Part shown: piece after piece, positions 1 through 6,719 of the stretch
Layout: each line of letters opens with the position of its first letter
How positions within the stretch are numbered: the stretch's first letter is position 1
Assembly: GCA_020630835.1 (NCBI GenBank)
Contig: JAHDIL010000096.1
Coordinates: 1-6,793 of the forward strand
Origin: Verrucomicrobiota bacterium
Lineage (GTDB): Bacteria; Verrucomicrobiota; Verrucomicrobiia; Verrucomicrobiales; DEV007
Length of the DNA stretch: 6,793 nucleotides
Direction of reading: 5' to 3'
Made by a program: the position numbers and the translations under genes
The notes under the pieces: generated by a model
What the model was told of the DNA's origin: nothing
Databases searched by the model: none
What the model saw: the letters and a program-made list of their open reading frames with translations, nothing else

Positions 1-678
1 GTTTGCGAGATCGGAGATGAAAGAACGATTACCACTTTCCAATCTGAACTGGCGCGCAGCGGTGTCAGCCTGCCCCACAGCCATTCGATAGCAGATGCGG
101 CCGGGCATCAGAGAAATCTGGCCATCCTTTCCGCCATTCCGTTCGATTCGATTCACAGCAGGGACAACCTCAATTACCGCCTCGGCAAATCGCTCATCCC
201 ACACCAGAGGGGAATCCTCGATGTTTCGCTCAATTTTCCGGAAGGTGAAAACCTGCGTATTCTCGGCCTTCACCTCAAGTCCAAACGAGAAGTCACGGAG
301 GCTGACCAAAAAGAGATGCGCCGCAACGAGGCCCGGCTGACCAGAGAACATCTAGACACGCTTTTCTCAGAGACCCCAAATGCTAAGGTGCTTCTTCTCG
401 GAGACTTAAATGCCCTTCGCCACGAACCCGCCGTGCGAATGATCCAAGGCATATCACAAAGGAATGACTATCTTAGGGCACTGACCCTCGCAGATGATCG
501 AGGCGCCCGCTGGACTCACCACTGGTCTTATGCCGACGCCTATTCCCGGTTCGATTTTGCTCTTTATAGTAAGGCGCTATCAAATCATATCGCCCGAGAT
601 GAATCCTTCATCTATCACAGGCCGGATTGGTGGAAAGGGAGCGACCATCGCCCGATCGTAGTGAAACTGGAACCTTAG
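1..678 (+). CDS. Endonuclease/exonuclease/phosphatase (EEP) family hydrolase, 3' part only
   Basis: The frame is open from the first base and ends at TAG 676-678, giving 225 residues of a protein whose N-terminus lies outside the window. The motifs are those of the metal-dependent EEP fold (DNase I-like, PF03372). They include a Glu at residue 3 of the fragment (VCEIGDE) in the place of the metal-binding Glu, RNLAILS near 38-44, and LRILGLHLKSKR at 85-96 with the His. GDLNA at 134-138 supplies the catalytic Asp and Asn, SRFDFALYS at 182-190 has the conserved Asp, and SDHRPIVV at 214-221 is the terminal Asp-His motif. All catalytic positions in this part are intact, so the enzyme is probably active. 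Family members are often about 300 residues, so perhaps 70-100 residues are missing. The substrate cannot be told: nucleases, sphingomyelinases and inositol phosphatases share these motifs. The upstream promoter and any signal peptide are not visible. It ends tail to tail with glpD. Confidence 0.88.
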   Translation, partial: VCEIGDERTITTFQSELARSGVSLPHSHSIADAAGHQRNLAILSAIPFDSIHSRDNLNYRLGKSLIPHQRGILDVSLNFPEGENLRILGLHLKSKREVTEADQKEMRRNEARLTREHLDTLFSETPNAKVLLLGDLNALRHEPAVRMIQGISQRNDYLRALTLADDRGARWTHHWSYADAYSRFDFALYSKALSNHIARDESFIYHRPDWWKGSDHRPIVVKLEP

Positions 679-2150
679 CTGTCTATGAACTGAGAAAAAC
701 GGTCGAGCTCTGCAGCTATCCACTCCTCCCCTTTACCTGTCCATTCCGCCATCCTACGGGCAACTTCTGGCGCAATCTCGATCGAAGCCGCTTCGTCAAG
801 AAAGGTGCAACGAAGCCGCCGACTCAAAACATCAGCCAGCGTCAATGCCATTTCATCACGAACAGCCCTCTCGACATCCCTCCACGAGTATGGAAGATCC
901 GGATGAATAAACTCGGCGGAGACTTGTTCCTGCGCCTCCACGATAGTCTCTCCCAATGTTTGGCAAGGACCTGCCTCGCCGAATCCCCCTACCTCCACTG
1001 CCCTATCGATAACGTCCTCTGCCATTTGCCGAAAAGTAGTCCATTTGCCGCCAGCTATCGTGATAAGTTGAGAGGAAGAGACTTCGATATGATGTGTCCG
1101 TGACACCTGCGCACTACTACCTTTACTATCGGCCGGACGAACCAGCGGCCGCAAACCAGCAAAGGTCGCTTTTACATCAGCACGACTGGGCTTTTCATTA
1201 AGATACCGAGCCGCATGATCTAACAAATACGCAACTTCCTCTTCACTCGCTTTCGGCGTCACTGTTATTGGCGCCTCACCAATGTCGGTAGTTCCGACCA
1301 CCAATCGATTCTTCCAGGGAATAGCAAAGAGCACTCGCCCATCATCTGTCTTTGGGATCATGATGGCTCGCGAGCCGGGAAGAAACTTCTGGTCAAGAAC
1401 AATGTGTGATCCGCGACTGGACAGAATAATACGATCAGTGCCCGGACGGTCCTTAGCTCTAACTTCGTCAGAGAAAACGCCAGTGCAGTTCACGACTACT
1501 TTGGCACTCACATGGGCTCGCTCACCTGAGTGTTCATCGCAAATCTCCACACCAACGCATCGTCCCGCGTCTTTCAACAACTCAGTGACCCGACAGTGGT
1601 TAATCGCGCAAGCTCCAGCATCACTGGCCTTTTTGATAAGGGCGATAACAAGGCGAGCATCGTCAAACTGCGCGTCCCAATAGAGCGTCCCTCCTCGCAA
1701 CCCCCTCTCTCTCAGCGTAGGAAAGGCATCCGTAGCCTTTTGCCGCCCCCAATGCTCCGTTTTTTTGATACCTAACTTGCCTGCCAAAAAATCATAAAGC
1801 GTAAGACCTACTCCATAGAAAAAGCGCTCATACCAGCGATAAGCAGGAACTAGAAAAGCTAACGGCTCAACGAAGTCAGGCGCCTGGTTGACAAGATTCC
1901 CGCGCTCACGGAGCGCCTCGCGCACGAGATCGACCTGGCCATTCTGCAAGTAGCGCACCCCGCCATGGACTAGCTTTGTGCTGCGTGAGGACGTGCCCTC
2001 GGCGAAATCGTTCGCCTCGAAAAGCGCGACTTTCAGGCCTCGCGAAGCAGCATCCCAGGCAGCGCCAGCACCTGTAGCTCCGCCACCGATAATGATAAGG
2101 TCAAAAGGCTCCCCTTTCGTGACTCGCTGCCAATTCTCTAAACGGTTCAT
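675..2150 (-). CDS. glpD: FAD-dependent glycerol-3-phosphate dehydrogenase
   Basis: A 491-residue protein, close to the usual 500-550 of the family. It oxidises sn-glycerol-3-phosphate to dihydroxyacetone phosphate and, in known members, passes electrons to the quinone pool from the inner face of the membrane. The FAD-binding start IGGGATGAGAAWDAASRG (21-38) fits the family's first signature exactly. It is followed by EGTSSRSTKLVHGGVRYL (51-68), and RPLVRPAD lies at 334-341. The second signature is seen as GGKWTTFRQMA (367-377), with Phe where Tyr is usual. A C-terminal helical domain follows (about 395-491). The ATG at 2148-2150 is chosen because it leaves 20 residues before the dinucleotide fold. 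No Shine-Dalgarno sequence precedes it. The gene starts 12 bases after the uvrB stop on the same strand, so it is probably expressed from the uvrB transcript. No glpK, glpF or glpR is in view, so the product could serve glycerol catabolism or phospholipid turnover. Confidence 0.95.
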   Translation of the reverse strand: MNRLENWQRVTKGEPFDLIIIGGGATGAGAAWDAASRGLKVALFEANDFAEGTSSRSTKLVHGGVRYLQNGQVDLVREALRERGNLVNQAPDFVEPLAFLVPAYRWYERFFYGVGLTLYDFLAGKLGIKKTEHWGRQKATDAFPTLRERGLRGGTLYWDAQFDDARLVIALIKKASDAGACAINHCRVTELLKDAGRCVGVEICDEHSGERAHVSAKVVVNCTGVFSDEVRAKDRPGTDRIILSSRGSHIVLDQKFLPGSRAIMIPKTDDGRVLFAIPWKNRLVVGTTDIGEAPITVTPKASEEEVAYLLDHAARYLNEKPSRADVKATFAGLRPLVRPADSKGSSAQVSRTHHIEVSSSQLITIAGGKWTTFRQMAEDVIDRAVEVGGFGEAGPCQTLGETIVEAQEQVSAEFIHPDLPYSWRDVERAVRDEMALTLADVLSRRLRCTFLDEAASIEIAPEVARRMAEWTGKGEEWIAAELDRFSQFIDS

Positions 2151-2162
2151 TATATCATTAAG

Positions 2163-4325
2163 TTAGGCATAGGGAACCTGCTTCCGCTTTCGCGATTCCC
2201 TTGTTGATGGTTCTCCTCTGCCCTCAGCATTCTGTTTAAGTTCTTTGATCTGATCACGGATCAGAGCAGCTCGCTCAAATTCAAGCTTCTTGGCAGCCTC
2301 TTGCATTTCCTCTTCTAATTCTTTAATGACAGCTAGGACATCGCCATCGCTGCCAGCCTCAGCTACAAGGACATCGTCAACCGCCTTGCCTCCCTGATAA
2401 AGCTTAAGCGTTTCCTGTTCATTACGCTTTGCGCTCTGCGGAATGATCCCGTGCCTCTCATTGTAGCCCTGCTGCACCTCACGACGGTAATTAGTGATCG
2501 ATACCAGCCGTTCGATAGAGTCGGTCATTTTATCAGCAAAAAGCACAGCCTCACCCTTCACATGCCGAGCGGCTCGGCCTACTGTCTGAATAAGGCTAGT
2601 CTCACTGCGCAGAAACCCCTCTTTATCAGCATCTAAAATGCAGACGAGGGAAACTTCCGGAAGATCCAAGCCTTCACGCAGCAAGTTAATCCCAATGAGA
2701 ATATCAATTTCTCCCGAACGAAGACTACGCAATATCTCAACCCGCTCGATGGCATCCACATCCGCGTGAATATAGCGAACACGCAAATCAAGCTTGCGCA
2801 GGTAATCAGTCAAATCCTCAGCCGTGCGTTTAGTTAGGGTTGTGATGAGGACCCGTTCACCTAGAGCAATTCTTTCCTGACAAAGAGCTATTGTTTCATC
2901 TATTTGCCCCTTCAGAGGTTTGATAGTGAGAATAGGATCGAGCAATCCTGTAGGTCGAATGATCTGCTCGACGATTAGGTCAGTGCCGTTCTTCTCCGGC
3001 AAGAACGATGAGATTGGCTGCTGAGAACCCGAGATGCGAGGCAGACGCTCCGGAGTGAGCTCTTCCTCACCGATCTTGGCCCGTTGGTGGGGGATATAGC
3101 CATCTACCCCAACGCGTGAATTCTGGATTTCAAATTTCGCCGGAGTGGCGCTTACGTAGAGACGCTGACGCGTTGACTCCATAAATTCCTTGAATTGCAA
3201 CGGCCGGTTATCGAGCGCACTAGGTAGCCGGAAACCGTGTTCGACGAGAGTCGTTTTGCGCGAGCGATCACCTTCATACATCCCGCCAATCTGTGGAATG
3301 GAAACATGACTCTCATCGATAACGAGAAAAAAGTCTTTTGAAAAGAAGTCGAGGAGCGTCCCTGGCTTGCTCCCAGGAGGGCGACCCGTCAGGTGTCGAG
3401 AGTAGTTCTCAATTCCTTGGCAGAAGCCGATTTCCTGCATCATCTCGATATCATACTCCGTCCTCTGCTTAATCCGCTGAGCCTCCAGATACTGCTGATT
3501 TTTCTCGAAGAGCTCGACTCGCTCTTTGAGTTCAGCTCGAATTTCACGGATAGCGATGGCGATCTTCTCCTTGGGGGTCACGAACTGTTTCGCCGGGTAG
3601 AAAGTGTATTCCTCCAACCGAGATGTCACCGTTCCCGTCAGAGGGTCCACTTCTGACATGCGGTCGATCTCATCCCCAAAAAATTCAACCCTGATACAAC
3701 GATCCTCTAGATAAGCCGGGAAAACTTCAACTACATCCCCACGGACACGAAATTTCCCTCGGGAAAAATCGATGTCATTCCGCTCATACTGGATAGCAAC
3801 TAATCCCCGCAAAAATTCATCGCGATCCTTCTCCAATCCGACGCGAACAGGGACCATCATGTTCTGATAGTCATCGGGCGATCCCAAACCGTAGATGCAG
3901 GACACGCTAGAAACAACAATGACATCATTCCGCATCATAAGAGAACTCATCGCGGATAGCCGCAAGCGCTCGATCTCATCATTAATGGAGGAATCTTTCT
4001 CGATGTAGGTATCAGTGCGAGGTATGTAGGCCTCAGGCTGATAGTAGTCGAAATAGGAGACAAAATACTCAACGGCGTTGTTGGGGAAGAACGCTTTAAA
4101 CTCGCTATAGAGTTGTGCGGCCAGAGTCTTGTTATGCGAGATGATGAGGGTCGGTTTCGACACCTGCTCTATGACATTTGCCACCGTAAAGGTCTTTCCC
4201 GAACCCGTCACACCGAGCAAGGTCTGATGCTCATTTCCCGCCAAGAGCGATTTCGAAAGCTTTGCAATAGCCTGGCCCTGATCGCCCTGTGGTTCGAACG
4301 ATGAGGAAAGAGAGAAAATCGACAT
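2163..4325 (-). CDS. uvrB: Excinuclease ABC subunit B (UvrB)
   Basis: UvrB is the damage-verifying helicase-like subunit of nucleotide excision repair. It is loaded on DNA by UvrA and then recruits UvrC for incision. From the ATG at 4323-4325 the product has 720 residues, somewhat longer than the usual 660-700. Walker A is GVTGSGKT at 38-45. The beta-hairpin region that clamps the damaged strand spans about 87-122 (SYFDYYQPEAYIPRTDTYIE). DESH (337-340) is motif II and YVSATP (390-395) motif III. Motifs V and VI run from about 542 to 588, ending TVGRAARH. A UVR coiled-coil motif for UvrC contact lies at about 664-699, followed by a basic tail (KRKQVPYA). Residues about 404-448 look like an insertion relative to E. 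coli UvrB. The longer frame back to 4481 is rejected because its first 52 residues are unlike UvrB and run into tilS. No LexA-type CTGT-N8-ACAG box was found upstream. Confidence 0.97.
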   Translation of the reverse strand: MSIFSLSSSFEPQGDQGQAIAKLSKSLLAGNEHQTLLGVTGSGKTFTVANVIEQVSKPTLIISHNKTLAAQLYSEFKAFFPNNAVEYFVSYFDYYQPEAYIPRTDTYIEKDSSINDEIERLRLSAMSSLMMRNDVIVVSSVSCIYGLGSPDDYQNMMVPVRVGLEKDRDEFLRGLVAIQYERNDIDFSRGKFRVRGDVVEVFPAYLEDRCIRVEFFGDEIDRMSEVDPLTGTVTSRLEEYTFYPAKQFVTPKEKIAIAIREIRAELKERVELFEKNQQYLEAQRIKQRTEYDIEMMQEIGFCQGIENYSRHLTGRPPGSKPGTLLDFFSKDFFLVIDESHVSIPQIGGMYEGDRSRKTTLVEHGFRLPSALDNRPLQFKEFMESTRQRLYVSATPAKFEIQNSRVGVDGYIPHQRAKIGEEELTPERLPRISGSQQPISSFLPEKNGTDLIVEQIIRPTGLLDPILTIKPLKGQIDETIALCQERIALGERVLITTLTKRTAEDLTDYLRKLDLRVRYIHADVDAIERVEILRSLRSGEIDILIGINLLREGLDLPEVSLVCILDADKEGFLRSETSLIQTVGRAARHVKGEAVLFADKMTDSIERLVSITNYRREVQQGYNERHGIIPQSAKRNEQETLKLYQGGKAVDDVLVAEAGSDGDVLAVIKELEEEMQEAAKKLEFERAALIRDQIKELKQNAEGRGEPSTRESRKRKQVPYA

Positions 4326-4412
4326 GGCGTAAGATGCACAGTAAGCAGTGGAAGAGCAGCTACCTACAGCTATTGTCCCTGAATCCCGCCGCTCTTTCCA
4401 CCCTTTCTTTTC
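4326..4412. promoter_or_regulatory. Divergent spacer between uvrB and tilS
   Basis: These 87 bases separate the uvrB start (leftward) from the first possible tilS start (rightward), so promoters for both directions should lie here or inside the gene ends. I cannot pick out a convincing -35/-10 pair on either strand. Visible structure is the direct repeat CAGCTA at 4357-4362 and 4367-4372, spaced 10 bases start to start, about one helical turn. A pyrimidine-rich run at about 4391-4412 leads into the tilS GTG. There is no Shine-Dalgarno sequence before either start. A regulatory role is inferred from position only. Confidence 0.4.
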
Positions 4413-5444
4413 GTGAAATTCCCTCCAGACAACCTGCTCAAACTCCGATTTCTTGATCTCATGGAGGGAATGCGCACTCACATGGCCGGTCAGCGTATGC
4501 TGGTCGCTGTATCAGGAGGCGTCGACTCGATAGCCCTGCTCCACCTCATGCAGGCAGGGATGCCTAAGGGCGGCGAACTTCACGTTCTCCACGTGGAACA
4601 CGGTATCCGAGGCGACCACTCTGTCGCCGCCTCGGAACTGGTGCGGAAAACGGCTCATCATCTGCGAGTCCCCTTCCACGAACACCGCTGCGACATTCCT
4701 GCGATCGCCTTAGAGAAAAAACTCTCGCTCGAGACAGCAGCTCGAGAAGAGAGGCATCGGTTCTTTGCCCAAAAAGCTCGCGAGCTGAATACGGAGACGT
4801 TAGTCCTCGCGCATCATCTAGACGACCAGGCAGAGACGCTGCTCATGCGCTTGCTACGAGGAAGCGGAATCGATGGCCTATCTGGCATGCGCAACGAAAC
4901 CAGCCTCGTGATTACAGGCACTAAACTGACGCTTTGGCGCCCGCTGCTCCCTTTCCGCAAGCGTGAACTCGAAGCTCTCGCCGAGACCAACGAATGGAGT
5001 ATCGCACCAGATGAGAGCAACGAAACAGCCTGCGCCACTCGCAATCGAGTGCGCCTAGAGCTCTTACCTCTCTGCGACGAAATCATCGCCAAAGATAGCG
5101 CTGCACTGGTGGGACGAGCGAGTGAACTCCGGAGGGAGCAAGCCGACCTGCTAAATCAACTGCTCGATGACCACCCGCTCCCACGAAGAGAGCACGGCCT
5201 ATGCGTCGAATCGCTGCGCAACGCCTCACCGGCCCTACGCAGGCGATGGCTACATCAGTGGTTGAACGAAGAGCGCATCAGCAACATCACTCGAAAATCT
5301 ATTCTCGAAATCGAACGAGTAGCCCTCTCCGATGGCAAACCGGCGAAAACCAACCTGCCGCAGGACCGATGTGTGCGGCGCAAGGCGAGAATCCTCTTTC
5401 TGGATCAGCAAATCAGGCTTGAAAAGCAGGGTGTTTCTGCCTAG
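4413..5444 (+). CDS. tilS: tRNA(Ile)-lysidine synthetase
   Basis: TilS uses ATP to attach lysine to C34 of the tRNA-Ile with a CAU anticodon, so that it reads AUA and is charged with isoleucine; the gene is essential in most bacteria. The PP-loop SGGVDS is at 34-39. HVEHGIRGDHS (60-70), ETAAREERHRFF (107-118) and LAHHLDDQAETLLMRLLRGS (132-151) follow in family order. LWRPLLPFRKREL (174-186) and the RNRVRLELLP stretch (210-219) complete the catalytic core. A helical region (about 225-310) fits the tRNA-binding domain. At 343 residues it matches the short form, as in Aquifex, and lacks most of the C-terminal domain of the 430-470-residue E. coli and B. subtilis proteins. The start is uncertain: GTG 4413 gives the longest form, while ATG 4461 (residue 17) leaves a 17-residue lead before the PP-loop, which is also typical. 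GGAGGG at 4463-4468 would be a distant Shine-Dalgarno for ATG 4482. carA follows on the same strand. Confidence 0.95.
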   Translation: MKFPPDNLLKLRFLDLMEGMRTHMAGQRMLVAVSGGVDSIALLHLMQAGMPKGGELHVLHVEHGIRGDHSVAASELVRKTAHHLRVPFHEHRCDIPAIALEKKLSLETAAREERHRFFAQKARELNTETLVLAHHLDDQAETLLMRLLRGSGIDGLSGMRNETSLVITGTKLTLWRPLLPFRKRELEALAETNEWSIAPDESNETACATRNRVRLELLPLCDEIIAKDSAALVGRASELRREQADLLNQLLDDHPLPRREHGLCVESLRNASPALRRRWLHQWLNEERISNITRKSILEIERVALSDGKPAKTNLPQDRCVRRKARILFLDQQIRLEKQGVSA

Positions 5445-5526
5445 TTCTGCAGGCTCGCCGAAAACGGTCAGCTCACCCAGAGGGGGTGGCAGACAAAACC
5501 TCCTGCTCCCCACTTTCAGACGAACC
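5445..5526 (+). other. tilS-carA spacer, no recognised signal
   Basis: These 82 bases contain a G-rich patch (about 5479-5489) and a C-rich patch (about 5502-5516). They offer only a short, poor GTGG/CCAC pairing with no following T-run, so I do not call a terminator or attenuator. No -35/-10 pair and no Shine-Dalgarno sequence before carA are evident. carA may be read through from tilS or may have its own promoter here; the sequence does not decide. Confidence 0.3.
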
Positions 5527-6714
5527 ATGGCAAGAACACGACAGAAGGCTATCCTCGCCCTAGAAGACGGCACCGTTTACGAAGGCATCGCCTTCGGCGC
5601 AGCGACTACTCAGTCAGGGGAGATTTGTTTCAACACTTCAATGACTGGCTATCAGGAGATCCTCACTGACCCCTCATACCGTGGCCAAATCATGACCATG
5701 ACATGCCCGCTAATCGGAAACTATGGAGTCAACGAGGTCGACTGCGAAAGCGACTCGGTCCATGTCCGAGGTTTTGTCATCGAAGAGCTCTGTAACGTGC
5801 CGAGCAACTGGCGCAGCTCGCAGCCGCTGCACGACTACCTAGTCGAATCGGGCGTGCCAGGCATCGAGGGCATCGATACGCGCGCCCTCACAAAGAAGCT
5901 ACGTGAGGCAGGAACCATGCGAGCTACTCTGACCACGGATGGCAGCCTTTCCGCTGACGAAGCCATAAAAAGCGCTCAAGATGCCGCACCTATGGCCGGC
6001 TCTGATTTCGTCAAAGAAGTCTCTACAAAAGAGACTTTCCTTTGGGATCCCGAGAATACAATGAGCCGCCGTTGGACGGTTGTAAACCCCTCCGTAGACA
6101 CCGTGTTTGAAGAAACCGATGGCGAGCAATACGAAACGCTGCCTCCCGTCCAACATAAAATCATCGCTTACGATTTCGGCCTTAAGCGCAACATTCTCCG
6201 AAGCCTGCGCCGCGCTGGCTTTGAGGTGGAAGTCGTTAACTCGCGCACGCCAGCTGCTGAAGTTTTGGCGAAAAACCCCGACGGCATTTTCCTCTCGAAC
6301 GGCCCCGGAGATCCAGCTTCTCTCGACTATATCCACTCGGAGGTGAAAGAACTGATCGGGAAAAAGCCTATCTTTGGCATCTGCTTAGGCCATCAAATCT
6401 TAGCCCACGCTTTTGGCGGTGAAACCTTTAAGCTCAAATTTGGACACCGAGGAGGCAACCATCCGGTGAAAGACTTGCGCGACGGAAAGATTTCCATCAC
6501 CTCGCAGAATCATGGGTTCGCCGTAAAAGGGGATTCTCTTCCTGAAGAAATCGAGGTAACTCACGTGAATCTGAACGATGAAACGGTCGAGGGTATGAAA
6601 CACCGCGAGCACCCCATCTTCTCCGTGCAATATCACCCCGAGGCTGCTCCTGGCCCCAGCGATGCGAGTTATTTTTTCGAGGAATTTAGCGATCTGATTG
6701 GTCAGTCAAAGTAA
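5527..6714 (+). CDS. carA: Carbamoyl-phosphate synthase small (glutaminase) subunit
   Basis: CarA hydrolyses glutamine and channels ammonia to CarB, which makes carbamoyl phosphate for pyrimidine and arginine synthesis. The product has 395 residues from ATG 5527, close to the 382 of E. coli. The CarA-specific N-terminal domain is clear: ALEDGTVYEGIAFGA (11-25), GEICFNTSMTGYQEILTDPS (31-50), IGNYGV (63-68) and GIEGIDTRALTKKLR (112-126). The class I glutamine amidotransferase domain begins near 210. It has SNGPGDP (257-263), GICLGHQ with nucleophile Cys286, the SQNHGFAV motif (326-333), and QYHPEA with His370 and Glu372. The catalytic triad is complete. The frame stays open upstream to an ATG at 5332, but those 65 extra residues do not resemble CarA and mostly overlap tilS, so ATG 5527 is preferred. 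No Shine-Dalgarno sequence precedes it. A linked carB cannot be confirmed because the window ends 79 bases after the stop. Confidence 0.97.
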   Translation: MARTRQKAILALEDGTVYEGIAFGAATTQSGEICFNTSMTGYQEILTDPSYRGQIMTMTCPLIGNYGVNEVDCESDSVHVRGFVIEELCNVPSNWRSSQPLHDYLVESGVPGIEGIDTRALTKKLREAGTMRATLTTDGSLSADEAIKSAQDAAPMAGSDFVKEVSTKETFLWDPENTMSRRWTVVNPSVDTVFEETDGEQYETLPPVQHKIIAYDFGLKRNILRSLRRAGFEVEVVNSRTPAAEVLAKNPDGIFLSNGPGDPASLDYIHSEVKELIGKKPIFGICLGHQILAHAFGGETFKLKFGHRGGNHPVKDLRDGKISITSQNHGFAVKGDSLPEEIEVTHVNLNDETVEGMKHREHPIFSVQYHPEAAPGPSDASYFFEEFSDLIGQSK

Positions 6715-6719
6715 TCGAT

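Noticed and set aside
627..1103. Plus-strand open frame of 158 codons
   Set aside because: It lies almost wholly antisense to the conserved C-terminal part of glpD and has no recognisable protein features; it is a shadow frame.
1282..1683. Plus-strand open frame of 133 codons
   Set aside because: It is antisense to the well-conserved middle of glpD and its translation has no recognisable motif.
4326..4412. LexA (SOS) operator upstream of uvrB
   Set aside because: No CTGT-N8-ACAG or other familiar LexA palindrome could be found on either strand in the spacer.
4326..4481. N-terminal extension of uvrB to a start at 4481 on the minus strand
   Set aside because: The extra 52 residues do not resemble any UvrB N-terminus, and the extension overlaps the tilS coding start. 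The ATG at 4323-4325 gives the normal UvrB beginning, with FEPQGDQGQAI shortly before Walker A.
5479..5516. Possible hairpin terminator or attenuator before carA
   Set aside because: The G-rich and C-rich patches pair for only about four bases over a 20-base loop and no T-run follows.
5332..5526. Start of carA at ATG 5332, adding 65 residues
   Set aside because: The added segment overlaps the tilS 3' end in another frame and has no CarA character. The family start matches ATG 5527, a few residues before the conserved ALEDGTVYEG.
5899..6336. Minus-strand open frame of 145 codons
   Set aside because: It is antisense to carA, including the conserved amidotransferase motifs, and shows no family features of its own.
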